Shown here piece by piece: positions 53,417 to 63,091 of a stretch of 64,000 bases of DNA. The first letter of the stretch is position 1. Each line of letters begins with the position of its first letter. The position numbers were made by a program, and so were the translations under genes. The DNA is from Nodosilinea sp. E11 (GTDB lineage Bacteria; Cyanobacteriota; Cyanobacteriia; Phormidesmidales; Phormidesmidaceae). The notes under the pieces were generated by a model, which was not told the origin of the DNA, did not search any database, and saw only the letters and a list, made by a program, of their open reading frames with translations. The stretch is taken from assembly GCF_032813545.1 (NCBI RefSeq), contig NZ_CP136520.1, forward strand, positions 2,040,001-2,104,000, given 5' to 3'.

Positions 53417-54925
53417 TTACCGGCTATAGAGTTGGGTGAGCTCGCGCAGGCGATCGCTCAGGGCCTGGGTGAGTAGGTCAGAACTGCGATAGCGCCAGCG
53501 CCAGTTGCCATCATTGCGGCTGGGGTCGTTCATGCGCGATCGCCCGTCTAAATCTAAGAGATCTTGCAGCGGAATTACCGCCAGATCGGCTACTGAGGCC
53601 AGCGCTGCCCGAATCAGCAGCCAGTTGATATCGGTGATTTCTGCTGGCGAGTCGTAGCCAAAATAACGGGCCAAAAATTGTTTCTCGGTATCGCTGGCCT
53701 GCTGCCACCAGCCAATAGCCGTGTCGTTGTCGTGGGTGCCGGGGTAAACCACGGTGTTGCTCGTGTAGTTGTGGGGTAGATAGGCGTTGTTGGGGTCGTC
53801 GCCAAAGGCAAACATCAAAATTCGCATGCCTGGAAAGTCGAACTGCTGGCGCAAAGCGTCCACTTCGGGGGTAATAATTCCTAGATCTTCGGCCATAATC
53901 GGCAGCGTTCCCAGCGCTTGTTCGAGCGCCTTAAAGAACGTTTCACCAGGGGCAGCAATCCATTCGCCATTGATGGCGGTCTCTTCTCCCGCTGGCACCT
54001 GCCAGTAGGCCTCAAAGCCTCGAAAGTGGTCAACCCGCACAATATCGACGTACTGCAAGGTCACCTGAAAGCGCTTAATCCACCAGGCAAAGCCCGTTTT
54101 TTCGGCCTGTTCCCAGTTGTAAACCGGGTTACCCCACAGCTGGCCCGTGGCGCTAAAGTAATCGGGCGGCACCCCAGCAATAAAGGCCGGCTCAAAGGTG
54201 TTGGCATCGAGCTTAAACAATTCTGGGTCGGCCCACACGTCTGAGCTGTTGTGGCATACATAGATAGAAATATCGCCAACAATTTTGATGTTTTTCTCGT
54301 TGGCATAGTGACGCAGTCGCTGCCACTGCTCAAAAAATTTGAACTGGACAAATTGGTGATACTGAATCTGAGCATTTAGCCGATCGCGCTGAGCTTGCAG
54401 AGCCTCTGGCTCGCGGCGGGCGATCGCCGGTTCCCAAAAATTCCAGCTTTTGCCGTCGTTAGCCTCCAGCAGGGCCATAAACAGCACAAAGTCGTCGAGC
54501 CATGAGGCCTGCTCTTGACAAAACCGGGCAAATTTAGCCTGGGGTTCGGCCTGAGGCGCGGCAAAAAATCGTTCGTGAGCCCGCTTAAGGAACTGGGTTT
54601 TGTGAGCAATGACTTGCTCAAAATCGACCTGCTCGGGGTTCCCATCGTTCAAGGGGGTAAGGTCACTGGCCTCAAGCCAGCCTTCCTTTGCCAACTGCTC
54701 TAGATCGATCAGCAGCGGGTTGCCGGCAAAGGTGCTGAAATTCATGATGTAGGGCGAATGCTCGTAGCCAGTGGGGCCGAGGGGCAAAACCTGCCACAGC
54801 GTTTGACCACTCTTGGCCAAAAAATCGACAAAGGCGTAGGCAGCCTGCCCCAGATCGCCAATGCCAAAGCGGCTGGGTAAAGAAGTGGGATGCAGCAAAA
54901 CGCCGCTGGCACGTTGAAAGCTCAT
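53417..54925 (-). CDS. malQ: 4-alpha-glucanotransferase (amylomaltase)
   Basis: MalQ transfers alpha-1,4-glucan chains between malto-oligosaccharides, forming longer glucans and glucose, and so helps recycle glycogen breakdown products. The 502-residue protein has the GH77 motifs: SGVLLHPTSLPSRFGIGDLG at the N-terminus, DIVRVDHFRGFEAYW with the nucleophile Asp, IMAEDLGIITPEV with the acid/base Glu, and VVYPGTHDNDTAIGWW with the third Asp. Length is standard for GH77. No strong ribosome binding site was seen before the ATG at 54925. A possible downstream role with glgP and treS-mak in glycogen use is inferred. Confidence 0.95.
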   Translation of the reverse strand: MSFQRASGVLLHPTSLPSRFGIGDLGQAAYAFVDFLAKSGQTLWQVLPLGPTGYEHSPYIMNFSTFAGNPLLIDLEQLAKEGWLEASDLTPLNDGNPEQVDFEQVIAHKTQFLKRAHERFFAAPQAEPQAKFARFCQEQASWLDDFVLFMALLEANDGKSWNFWEPAIARREPEALQAQRDRLNAQIQYHQFVQFKFFEQWQRLRHYANEKNIKIVGDISIYVCHNSSDVWADPELFKLDANTFEPAFIAGVPPDYFSATGQLWGNPVYNWEQAEKTGFAWWIKRFQVTLQYVDIVRVDHFRGFEAYWQVPAGEETAINGEWIAAPGETFFKALEQALGTLPIMAEDLGIITPEVDALRQQFDFPGMRILMFAFGDDPNNAYLPHNYTSNTVVYPGTHDNDTAIGWWQQASDTEKQFLARYFGYDSPAEITDINWLLIRAALASVADLAVIPLQDLLDLDGRSRMNDPSRNDGNWRWRYRSSDLLTQALSDRLRELTQLYSR

Positions 54926-55333
54926 AGGAGGTGGTTAATCGAGATTGATTTAATCAGTCTGGCCGATCGAGCTTAGGAGCTTTCTAGAAAAGAAGCTTCC
55001 CGCAATATCCGGAGACTGTAGCCACCGTAGGTGGGCACTGCCCACCATGAGGGAGAAAGTTTTCCAAAAATCGCCCTAGTAGGCCCGCTTTAATTAAGAA
55101 CTGCATTTGTAGACAATCGGCACTGCCATTCATAAAAGAAAAGGTTGCCGATCTGCATCCCTCTAAGGGGTAGGAGATAGCCAGACAGTAGCCTATCCAA
55201 CCAGCCAGGCAGCAGAATAGGCCCTACAAACGAGGCTTTGAGCAGATCTTAAGCCCGCGATCGCACCGCCGCTCTTACCTTAGGACGATGATGAAGTAGA
55301 CAATTTTCGCTAGCGTGATGGCGGACATTGCGT
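54926..55333. other. Repeat-bearing gap between malQ and the TreS fusion gene
   Basis: The 408-base divergent gap contains the repeat block described at 54972-55080 and then about 250 bases without recognised elements. The promoters of both genes should be here. A GCGATCGCACC HIP1-like site is at 55258. Confidence 0.4.
54972..55080 (-). repeat. Isolated copy of the family 1 internal block (copy D)
   Basis: Read on the minus strand this ~109-bp region (CTAGGGCGATTTTTGG, ACTTTCTCCCTCATGG, GTGGGCAGTGCCCACC, TACGGTGGCTACAGTC, TTTCTAGAAAGCTCCTAAG) matches the interior of repeat copy C, but lacks that element's TATAGCC ends. It shows the block can exist independently of the outer element. Confidence 0.75.
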
Positions 55334-58300
55334 ATGGCTGGACGAGTGATTTTGAAGAATGATCCCCTGTGGTTTAAGAATGCCATCATCTACGAAGTGC
55401 CAGTGCGGGCCTTTGCCGACAGCAACAGCGATGGCATTGGCGACTTCCGTGGGCTCACCGGCAAACTGGATTATCTTCAAGACCTTGGGGTAACGGCGAT
55501 TTGGCTGCTGCCCTTTTTTCCGTCACCCCTGCGCGACGATGGCTACGACATTGCCGACTATATGGATGTCAACCCCATCTATGGAACATTAGACGACTTC
55601 AAAGAGCTGCTGACTGCGGCCCACCAGCGGGGAATTCGCGTCATCATCGAGCTGATTGTCAACCACACATCCGATCAGCACCCCTGGTTTCAACGCGCCC
55701 GGCGATCGCCCAAGGGCAGTCCCGAGCGCGATTTTTATGTCTGGAGCGACACCTACGAAAAATACCAGGAAGCTCGGATCATTTTCCAAGATTTTGAAAC
55801 CTCCAACTGGACCTGGGATTCGGTAGCCAATGCCTACTTTTGGCACCGCTTTTACTCTCACCAGCCCGATTTAAACTACGACAATCCGGCGGTGCAGCAG
55901 GCGGTGTTTGACGTTCTAGACTTTTGGCTGGAGATGGGGGTCGATGGCCTGCGCATGGATGCCGTGCCCTACCTGTATGAGCGCGAGGGCACCAACTGCG
56001 AAAACTTGCCCGAAACCCACGCATTTCTAAAACGGCTGCGCAAGCATGTAGACGAAAAGTTTCCCAACCGCATGCTGCTGGCCGAGGCCAACCAGTGGCC
56101 CGAGGATGCCGCCGCCTACTACGGTGATGGCGACGAATGCCACATGAATTTTCACTTTCCCCTCATGCCCCGGCTGTTCATGGCCCTGCGCATGGAGGAT
56201 AGCTTTCCGATCGCAGACATCTTGCAGCAAACCCCAGCAATTCCTGACAACTGCCAGTGGGGTCTGTTTTTGCGCAACCACGACGAGCTAACGCTAGAAA
56301 TGGTCACCGATGAAGACCGCGATTTTATGTATCGGGTCTATGCCCAAGACCCCGAAATGCGGGTGAACTTGGGCATTCGGCGGCGGTTAGCGCCACTGCT
56401 GGGCAACGATCGCCGCCAGATTGAGCTGCTCAACAGTCTGCTGCTGTCGCTGCCCGGCACCCCTGTGCTCTACTACGGCGACGAAATCGGCATGGGCGAC
56501 AACGTCTACGTGGGCGATCGCAATGGGGTGCGCACCCCCATGCAATGGAGCTTTGACCGCAATGCGGGCTTTAGCAACGCCAGCCCCCAGCGGCTCTACT
56601 TGCCTTTAATTGTCGATGCCGAATACCACTACGCCACGGTCAACGTTGAGGCCCAGCGGGCCAACCCCAGCTCACTGCTCAACGCTACCAAGCGGTTGAT
56701 TGCCGTACGCAACCATTTCCCGGCCCTGGGCCTGGGCGACTTTCAAATTTTGCATCCCGACAATCGTAAGGTACTGGCCTTTACCCGGACCTACGAAGAC
56801 GAGCACATTCTGGTGGTCGCCAACTTGTCGCGCTTTGTGCAGACCGTCGAGCTAGAGCTATCGGCGCTGAAGGGCTGGGTGCCGGTAGAAATTTTTGGTC
56901 GCACCGAGTTTCCGCCCATTGACGAGGAGCCCTACTTCCTCAGCATTGGAGCCTACGCGGTGTATTGGTTTATGCTGAAGCCGCAGACGGTGTCGGTCGC
57001 AGCAGCGCAACCCCAAGCCGATCTGCCTACCCTGGCCCTCGATGGGGCCTTGTCTGAGGCCTTTACGACCTCGCAGCTGACCCAGCGGCGCAGTTTTGTG
57101 CAGAGTCTAGAGAACCTGCTTCCCCTTTACCTAACTCGCCACCGCTGGTTTGGCGGCAGAACGCGAACGGTGCAAACCACTCGCCTAATTGAGGCGATCG
57201 CCATTCCCTACGGTGATAGGCAGGCCCAGATGGTGGAACTGCACGTCGATTACATTGAGGGCAACCCGCATACCTATGTGATGTTCTTGGCGGTAGCCGA
57301 GGGTGAGCGGGCGCTGCACCTGCTGTCTGAAGCGCCGCAGTCGGTGGTGGCCCGGCTCAAGCAGGTGAATAGCGACGGGGTAGCGGTACTGTTTGATGCG
57401 ATCGCCGACAAAGCCTTCCTCAGCACTCTGCTAGCGGGCATGGCCCAAAACCGAGTTTTCCAGAATGCCGCTGGCACTCTGGCAGCCAGCACTACGGCCC
57501 TATTTAGCGAGCTGATCAGCAGTGACACTGCCGACTCGCTCAACTACGGGAGCAACGGCGATCTGCCGCTTGAGCCGTCGTTGCTGCGCGGGTCCCACAA
57601 CAACATGTCGATCGCCTACGCCCAACCCGGCAGTGTCGCCGCTGAAAACCGCTTAATTCTCAAGCTGTTTCAAAAAGTCGAGGAAGGCCAGCATCCTGAC
57701 ATTGAAGTGCGTCGCTTTTTAGATCAGCACCAAAAATTTGCCAATGTGCCTTCGATCGCAGGCACACTGACCTACCATCGTGCCTCGGCAGAACCGATTA
57801 CCATTGGCCTGCTGCAAGAGTTTATTCCCGATACCCGCATTGCCTGGGACTACACCCTCGACCATTTGCGCGACTACTTCGACCTCGTCGTGATGGACCA
57901 GTCGAACATTGCCGAAGCGCCCATGCCCAGTGGTTCACCCGTCGCGCTCAAGCCAGCCGAGGCCAGCCCCGACGGCGATACTCTGACCGAGGCATTTTTC
58001 CCAATTCCCTCCTGCCCACTGCCCTCGGTGCCGTCGCAAATTCCGGCCTGTAAGGCCATTAACAGCTATCTGGCCAACATGCAGCTCTTGGGGCAGCGCA
58101 CCGCTGAATTTCACATTGCCCTGGCGGTTGATGTCGACACGCCATCCTTTGCCCCAGAACCATTTACCTCGCTTTACCAGCGATCGATCTACCAGCACAG
58201 CCGCAACCTAACTGGGCAGGTGTTTCTGCTGTTAAAAAATCGTCTGGGTGCGTTTCCCCCCGAGACGCGATCGCTGGCGACGGCGGTGTTAGACCAGCAA

Positions 58301-58834
58301 GAGGCCTGCTTGCAGCGATTTCAGCTCGTGCTCAACCAAAAAATTACGGCGCGACGCATTCGCTGCCACGGCGATTACCATCTGGGGCAGGTGCTCTACA
58401 CCGGCAAAGACTTTTTTATCATCGACTTGGAGGGTGACCCCGCCCGCAGTCTCAACGAGCGCCGCATGAAGCGATCGCCCCTGCGCGATGTGGCGGGCAT
58501 GCTGCAATCGTTTTACTACGCGCTTCACACAGCCCTAGATAGCGAAATGGAAGCCGGCATGAGCCAGCCTGAGCAGCGGCAGCAAATGCAGCAATGGGCC
58601 GAGTTTTGGTATCGCTGGGTCAGCACCACCTTTATTCAGGCCTATCTGTTCACCGCTACCCGCGACAGCTTTCTGCCCCAGAGTCAGCAGGAGCTAGAGG
58701 TACTGCTGAACAACTACATGATCGAGCGTGCCATTCACGACCTGGGCCGCAAGCTCAACAATCAGTCTTCAAAGGTCACGATTCCGCTGCGCCGCATTCT
58801 TCAGCTTTTGGAGGAAAACGCGCCTAGCGATTGA
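55334..58834 (+). CDS. treS: Trehalose synthase-maltokinase fusion (TreS-Mak)
   Basis: The bifunctional protein of about 1166 residues interconverts maltose and trehalose and phosphorylates maltose. The first half (about 1-555) is the GH13 trehalose synthase: [19 protein letters not shown], the nucleophile in [18 protein letters not shown], the acid/base in [11 protein letters not shown] and the third acid in [12 protein letters not shown]. The second half is maltokinase: [20 protein letters not shown], then the kinase motifs [14 protein letters not shown] and [31 protein letters not shown]. Near 860-900 a Pro/Ser-rich linker ([19 protein letters not shown]) interrupts the maltokinase. The ATG at 55334 is used; a TTG two codons earlier is possible. 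Maltose-1-phosphate feeds the GlgE route, but no glgE lies in the window. Confidence 0.94.
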   Translation: MAGRVILKNDPLWFKNAIIYEVPVRAFADSNSDGIGDFRGLTGKLDYLQDLGVTAIWLLPFFPSPLRDDGYDIADYMDVNPIYGTLDDFKELLTAAHQRGIRVIIELIVNHTSDQHPWFQRARRSPKGSPERDFYVWSDTYEKYQEARIIFQDFETSNWTWDSVANAYFWHRFYSHQPDLNYDNPAVQQAVFDVLDFWLEMGVDGLRMDAVPYLYEREGTNCENLPETHAFLKRLRKHVDEKFPNRMLLAEANQWPEDAAAYYGDGDECHMNFHFPLMPRLFMALRMEDSFPIADILQQTPAIPDNCQWGLFLRNHDELTLEMVTDEDRDFMYRVYAQDPEMRVNLGIRRRLAPLLGNDRRQIELLNSLLLSLPGTPVLYYGDEIGMGDNVYVGDRNGVRTPMQWSFDRNAGFSNASPQRLYLPLIVDAEYHYATVNVEAQRANPSSLLNATKRLIAVRNHFPALGLGDFQILHPDNRKVLAFTRTYEDEHILVVANLSRFVQTVELELSALKGWVPVEIFGRTEFPPIDEEPYFLSIGAYAVYWFMLKPQTVSVAAAQPQADLPTLALDGALSEAFTTSQLTQRRSFVQSLENLLPLYLTRHRWFGGRTRTVQTTRLIEAIAIPYGDRQAQMVELHVDYIEGNPHTYVMFLAVAEGERALHLLSEAPQSVVARLKQVNSDGVAVLFDAIADKAFLSTLLAGMAQNRVFQNAAGTLAASTTALFSELISSDTADSLNYGSNGDLPLEPSLLRGSHNNMSIAYAQPGSVAAENRLILKLFQKVEEGQHPDIEVRRFLDQHQKFANVPSIAGTLTYHRASAEPITIGLLQEFIPDTRIAWDYTLDHLRDYFDLVVMDQSNIAEAPMPSGSPVALKPAEASPDGDTLTEAFFPIPSCPLPSVPSQIPACKAINSYLANMQLLGQRTAEFHIALAVDVDTPSFAPEPFTSLYQRSIYQHSRNLTGQVFLLLKNRLGAFPPETRSLATAVLDQQEACLQRFQLVLNQKITARRIRCHGDYHLGQVLYTGKDFFIIDLEGDPARSLNERRMKRSPLRDVAGMLQSFYYALHTALDSEMEAGMSQPEQRQQMQQWAEFWYRWVSTTFIQAYLFTATRDSFLPQSQQELEVLLNNYMIERAIHDLGRKLNNQSSKVTIPLRRILQLLEENAPSD

Positions 58835-58880
58835 CGCTGACCGTAGATGTCAACCGTTGGTATGGGCAAGGCAGCCCTGG

Positions 58881-59468
58881 CTAGGGTCGCCTTGCCTTGG
58901 GGTAGAGCCAAAATTCTAGCCCCTTGCTTAGCCAAGGCATGACGGGGTACGTCAGCAAAGCCGACACAAAAATCACCGAAATAAACAAGCTCACCAGGGG
59001 ATGTAGCCCTCCCAACAGGGAGCCTAGCAGCCCATTGGCCAGCAAAATTAGAGGGTAGACTGCCAATACTCCCAAGATCACCTGTTTGTAGTAAGGCGGT
59101 GATGACAGAGGCGATCGCAAATCGGTATGGCTGTTGGGTAGCGTGAACCAAATCTCAAGGCCGCTGGGCAGGTGCTGTTGCGATCGCGCCGCAATCAGCC
59201 CGTGCGACTGAGCCATCCAGGCTCGGTAGGTGGGTGATCTAATCCAACGGCGCAAGTGCTCATAGGTGTCGAACTTGACGATCACCACATACTCTGGATA
59301 GTCGTGGTCGCGAGGCCGAATGATATCAACTCCCAAAAACCCGTCAAACTGTCGGGCCTCGCGGTTGATGCCTTTGGTCCAGGCTTCGTAGGTAGCCGCT
59401 TGGCTGGGATCAATCACCTCTGAAATTACCAGAGTAACGGGGCCAGCGGGCGACTGTGTCTCTTCCAT
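58881..59468 (-). CDS. ABM-domain protein with C-terminal membrane helices
   Basis: The 195-residue protein joins an antibiotic biosynthesis monooxygenase-type domain (about 10-105: VTLVISEVIDPSQAATYEAWTKGINREARQFDGFLGVDIIRPRDHDYPEYVVIVKFDTYEHLRRWIRSPTYRAWMAQS) with two to three hydrophobic helices (about 128-185). The ABM domain ends before LEIWFTLPN. This family (ABM with a membrane tail) is found in many bacteria; heme degradation, quinone oxidation and decarboxylation are known ABM roles, but none can be assigned here. It lies 7 bases after the GHL10 gene stop and likely shares its transcript. Confidence 0.85.
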   Translation of the reverse strand: MEETQSPAGPVTLVISEVIDPSQAATYEAWTKGINREARQFDGFLGVDIIRPRDHDYPEYVVIVKFDTYEHLRRWIRSPTYRAWMAQSHGLIAARSQQHLPSGLEIWFTLPNSHTDLRSPLSSPPYYKQVILGVLAVYPLILLANGLLGSLLGGLHPLVSLFISVIFVSALLTYPVMPWLSKGLEFWLYPKARRP

Positions 59469-59474
59469 TGGGGG

Positions 59475-61028
59475 TTATAGCGAGCAGAACTTTCTCACTC
59501 GGTCAAACTCGGGGTCTTGCCAGGAGTAGGCAAAGTGGCTAACTGAGGTGATTTCCGGGTTGGAGCGCCGCAGCGCTTCCATCTGGGTTTCTAGGGCAGG
59601 GCGATTGTAAGTCGCCTGGCCCCAAATGCCCGCCAACGCTGGGGTCACCGTGGGCGACGTGCCAGCCGGAACCATGCTCTGCACTCGGCGCACCCCGTCT
59701 AAAATACAGCCCGTATTGCCACACACGGCGTAGGCCATGGGGTGCCAGGTCATCCAGGTGGGGAAGCGCTCCCAGTATTGCAGGCGCGAGTCGTAGCCGC
59801 CAGTGCCCACGGTCTGGTTGCCCTCTGGGAAAAATACCGCCCCCGACTGAATACCAGCACGCTGTACCTGTTCGCCAGCTACCTTGACAAAATCAATCAC
59901 TCCCTGCACGGCATGGGCCACACTCAGCTGCCACAGCTCGGCCTGCAGTCGGGGGCGCAGACTGGCAGGAGAGGGTGGAGCCTGTCCGTTTTGCAAGGCC
60001 GGCGCGGGGGTGCGGCTCTGCCACAGAGGCTCGGGTTCGTTGGGAAAGAGATCGCGCACCTCTTGAATGTCGCGGTCGACTAGGTGCCCACGGCTAATGT
60101 AGCGGCGGATCAGCTCCAGCCCCTGCTGGTTAAACGCTCGGCGAAATAGGGCATCGCGAGAGGCCTGGCCGTAGATCCACAGGTCATCAACGCTATCGGC
60201 CACCGAGTTTGGCCCCACCCCACGGGGGTAGCGGACATAGTCAAACAGCACCCCATCGGGCTGCCGCCGCGTCACAGCCCCGAGCAGGCGGCTATAGTCG
60301 GCCTGGGCCTGGGGGTGATAGGGGTCGACAAACACCTCGTCAGGGTTGCTAGAAGCGCCCGACTTGGCGAAGCTATAGGTGGTCTGGCCGCGCCCGTTGA
60401 GAGCCAGCACCTGCTCGCGATCGGTTCTTAACCCGTAGGAATAGCCAAAGTTGAGCGCAAACAGCCAGGCATCGACCCGCATGCCTCGCTGGCGGCCCTT
60501 GGCTAAGGCTTCAGCAAACAGGTCGCGGCGCTCATAACCGGCGGTTCGTACGACGGAGGGCCACACCGTCGGGTTGTCGGCCTGGGGCAGCAGCACTTGG
60601 CCACCGTAGAATACTTCGACATAGACTTCGTTGTAGCCCAGGTTGACGATGCGATCGAAGAGGGCATCTAAAATACCCGGTTGCAAATCACAGGGATACA
60701 GGCGCACCCACACCGCCTGCCGCTGAGGCCAGTTGCGGCTGCGGCACTGGCGCAGAGCTTCGGTGTGCTGACGCACCATCGCCTCATACTGCTGTTGAGC
60801 TGCCGCATCACCCGTGAGGGCGGCCTTGCGCAGGTTTTCTTTAGTTTGGGCCGCCTCTTGGGTGACCTGACAGTAGGCATTGAGGGCGATCGCCTGCCCC
60901 ATGCTCCCCAGTGGCACTACCCCTAAAGTCATCAGCCCAGCAGCTAGGGCCAAGCCTGGCACCAGCCATGGCTGGACTAATCGCTGTACCGACGCACGAA
61001 ACCTGGCGTTCAACAAATGACTGGCCAT
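59475..61028 (-). CDS. Secreted family 10 glycosylhydrolase (GHL10-like)
   Basis: The 517-residue protein begins with a hydrophobic signal-anchor (about 17-45, ending SMGQA). A helical charged stretch (about 50-95) leads to the GHL10/DUF187 catalytic barrel: AVWVRLYPCDLQPGILDALFDRIVNLGYNEVYVEVFYGG, GRQRGMRVDAWLFALNFGYSYGLR, and FVDPYHPQAQADYSRLLGAVTRRQPDGVLFDYVRYPRG (candidate acid residues in DYVRYP). AGIWGQATYN and FAYSWQDPEFDRVRKFC end the barrel. The enzyme probably hydrolyses polysaccharide outside the cell; the substrate is unknown. The ABM-membrane gene follows it directly. Confidence 0.85.
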   Translation of the reverse strand: MASHLLNARFRASVQRLVQPWLVPGLALAAGLMTLGVVPLGSMGQAIALNAYCQVTQEAAQTKENLRKAALTGDAAAQQQYEAMVRQHTEALRQCRSRNWPQRQAVWVRLYPCDLQPGILDALFDRIVNLGYNEVYVEVFYGGQVLLPQADNPTVWPSVVRTAGYERRDLFAEALAKGRQRGMRVDAWLFALNFGYSYGLRTDREQVLALNGRGQTTYSFAKSGASSNPDEVFVDPYHPQAQADYSRLLGAVTRRQPDGVLFDYVRYPRGVGPNSVADSVDDLWIYGQASRDALFRRAFNQQGLELIRRYISRGHLVDRDIQEVRDLFPNEPEPLWQSRTPAPALQNGQAPPSPASLRPRLQAELWQLSVAHAVQGVIDFVKVAGEQVQRAGIQSGAVFFPEGNQTVGTGGYDSRLQYWERFPTWMTWHPMAYAVCGNTGCILDGVRRVQSMVPAGTSPTVTPALAGIWGQATYNRPALETQMEALRRSNPEITSVSHFAYSWQDPEFDRVRKFCSL

Positions 61029-61261
61029 AGATTGAAATGGTGTAGCGTACCGACGTTTAAGCTAGCGTTTGGGGTCTAAAAATAGACTGGGGTAGTTGGC
61101 AGTATTTAGCGTTGGCTCCATCTGGTACCCTGAGGCCAGACATCATAGCGAAACTGGCTTAACTTATCACGGTTATTGATTTCAGCCAGGGCTCAGCCAG
61201 AGTTCAGCCAATAATCAGTCGCTGAAGAAATTACCGCCGGCTAGCGAAGACAGCTCAGGGG

Positions 61262-61630
61262 TTACTTACTTTCACCAAGAAAATCATCGTCTTCCAACGG
61301 TGCCACAGGGAGGGTGAACAGGTTATCTACATCTAAGTCGGGCAGGTTCGCCAGCAGCGCTTGCAGCTTCATGCGCTGAATGTAGGGCCAGCCGCCGTTG
61401 ATTTCGATATCCCTGAGCATGGCGTATAGGTGCTGACGGTTGTCGGGCAGGGCATCGTAGAACAGCGTTTCACAAATATCGCGGTGGTGCTGTTCTAGCA
61501 GACGTAGCAGCGCTAATAAATCGGTACTGGCTGCCTTGCGCTTGATCGCCGCCTGGTCAATGAGCTGAGATATCTGATCTAAATCCTCCGGTAGGTTAGT
61601 GGTGCGATCGGTGGGAGGGTAGTCGGCCAT
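61262..61630 (-). CDS. Small conserved cyanobacterial protein of unknown function
   Basis: The 122-residue product is soluble and mostly helical: EDLDQISQLIDQAAIKRKAASTDLLALLRLLEQHHRDICETLFYDALPDNRQHLYAMLRDIEINGGWPYIQRMKLQALLANL, then an acidic C-terminus EDDDFLGESK. The phrase PYIQRMKLQ with preceding GGWP suggests a compact domain. I do not recognise the family; cyanobacterial proteins of this size and pattern are common. It is 377 bases upstream of psbO on the opposite strand. Confidence 0.65.
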   Translation of the reverse strand: MADYPPTDRTTNLPEDLDQISQLIDQAAIKRKAASTDLLALLRLLEQHHRDICETLFYDALPDNRQHLYAMLRDIEINGGWPYIQRMKLQALLANLPDLDVDNLFTLPVAPLEDDDFLGESK

Positions 61631-62007
61631 GGGGTAGGTATGGAATTTGTTAAATAGCTTAATGCTAGCTGCCTATTAATAAAGGCATTTCCAAGAATTT
61701 GTAAAGCTCCGGTACGGTAACAGCCCCAGGCTAATTCTGCGATCGCCTCTGTCTAAGACGGCTTCCTCTGCTCTGCACCTTGGAGATTCTAGGAAAGAGG
61801 CCCAGAGCCATGTAGAATGCTTACTTGAGGCTCTACTGGCTGAGGGCAAGCCCAGCGTCGCTGCCGGGCTAACGAGCAGATTACTCCGATCGCTCACGAT
61901 CGTGCCAGGGCTATTCTGGCCAGCGCCATAGCAGTCCAGAGCCACCGGCTGTCGCATTATTTGAGTAGTCTGACAGCATCTTTTACATATTAATTTTGAG
62001 GTAGACC
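61631..62007. other. 377-base divergent gap upstream of psbO
   Basis: This contains the psbO promoter and leader. CGATCGCTCACGATCGTG at about 61889-61906 is an imperfect palindrome (GATCG/CGATC), and the last bases give GAGGTAGACC as a ribosome binding site for psbO. No gene is supported. Confidence 0.45.
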
Positions 62008-62832
62008 ATGAGGTATCGCGCCCTCTTAGTTGCGTTCTTGGCCATCTGCCTGAGTGTACTGACAGCCTGTAGCGAAGCGCCCAGTGCCACCAGTAGTGTG
62101 CCTTTGACCTACGACCAGATTCGAAACACTGGTCTGGCCAACAAATGTCCCCAGCTTTCTGAAATGACTCGGGGCAGCATTGCCCTAGAAGATGGCAAGA
62201 CCTATCAGCTGGTAGGTATGTGCATCGAACCTACGGCTTACTTCGTCAAAGAAGAAGCCTCTAAGCGCCAAGAGGCCAGCTATGTGCCTGGTAAGGTGCT
62301 AACCCGTTACACCTCCAGCCTAGATCAGGTGCGCGGCGACTTGTCCCTCAACTCCGATGGTAGCCTGCTCTTCTCTGAGACCGGCGGCATGGATTTTCAG
62401 GCTATCACCGTACAGCTGCCCGGTGGCCAGCAGGAGCCTTTCCTGTTTACGGTCAAGGGCTTGCAGGCGACTTCTCAGCCAGGGCAAAACGCTCTGACCA
62501 CCTCCACCGACTTTGAGGGAGACTACAAGGTACCGTCCTACCGGACCTCTAACTTCCTTGACCCCAAAGGTCGCGGTTTGGCCACCGGCTACGATACGGC
62601 TGTGGCTCTGCCCGGCAGTGGCGATAGCGAAGAGTACGCCAAGGAAAACATGAAAGCGTTTGACATTGGCCAAGGCCATATCTCGTTGCGCGTGTCTAAA
62701 ATCGATGGCGTTACCGGTGAGATTGGCGGCACCTTTGAAGCTGAGCAGCCTTCTGACACCGACATGGGTACTGCTGAGCCAGTCGATATCAAGGTGCAGG
62801 GCGTGTTCTACGCTCGCCTTGAAGAAGCCTAA
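62008..62832 (+). CDS. psbO: Photosystem II manganese-stabilising protein
   Basis: PsbO caps the water-oxidising manganese cluster on the lumenal side of photosystem II. The 274-residue precursor has a 20-residue signal followed by LTACSEAP, a lipobox-like Cys, so the mature N-terminus may be lipid-anchored. Landmarks are LTYDQIRNTGLANKCPQLSE, LVGMCIEPTAYFVKEE (with the preceding Cys forming the conserved disulfide), KRQEASYVPGKVLTRYT, SLDQVRGDL and YRTSNFLDPKGRGLATGYDTAVALP, then EAEQPSDTDMGTAEPVDIKVQGVFYARLEEA. GAGGT precedes the ATG. A clean terminator follows at 62873-62900. Confidence 0.97.
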   Translation: MRYRALLVAFLAICLSVLTACSEAPSATSSVPLTYDQIRNTGLANKCPQLSEMTRGSIALEDGKTYQLVGMCIEPTAYFVKEEASKRQEASYVPGKVLTRYTSSLDQVRGDLSLNSDGSLLFSETGGMDFQAITVQLPGGQQEPFLFTVKGLQATSQPGQNALTTSTDFEGDYKVPSYRTSNFLDPKGRGLATGYDTAVALPGSGDSEEYAKENMKAFDIGQGHISLRVSKIDGVTGEIGGTFEAEQPSDTDMGTAEPVDIKVQGVFYARLEEA

Positions 62833-62872
62833 GATCGGCTTTGATCTGTCCCCTTAATTGGGTTGAACCCTA

Positions 62873-62900
62873 GGAAGGAGCATGGCTCCTTCCTTTTTTT
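62873..62900 (+). terminator. Terminator of psbO
   Basis: GGAAGGAGC (62873-62881) pairs with GCTCCTTCC (62885-62893) around ATG, and seven T follow at 62894-62900. It is a textbook rho-independent terminator 41 bases past the psbO stop. Confidence 0.93.
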
Positions 62901-62954
62901 ATGTTCATTGGTTTATAGCTGTCGCGCCATAGCTACCCCTGGGCTGGTGGTGTT

Positions 62955-63063
62955 TATACTGAATCCTGAACGAATACCCCCGATTTGTAGGGGCGTAGCA
63001 TGCTACGCCCCTACGGGGTTCCTGGATTATGAATCGGGGTTGTCTGACTTGGATTTGGTATTA
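62955..63063. repeat. Family 2 inverted-end repeat, copy 4
   Basis: Starting TATACTGAATCC and ending GGATTTGGTATTA, this copy has a perfect core palindrome TAGGGGCGTAGCA/TGCTACGCCCCTA and inner CCCCGATT/AATCGGGG. It is 109 bp, in the gap between psbO and the convergent phosphatase gene. The plan is the same as copy 3 (37691). Confidence 0.7.
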
Positions 63064-63091
63064 GATCGGTTTAAGCCGCAAACTTTGGCCT

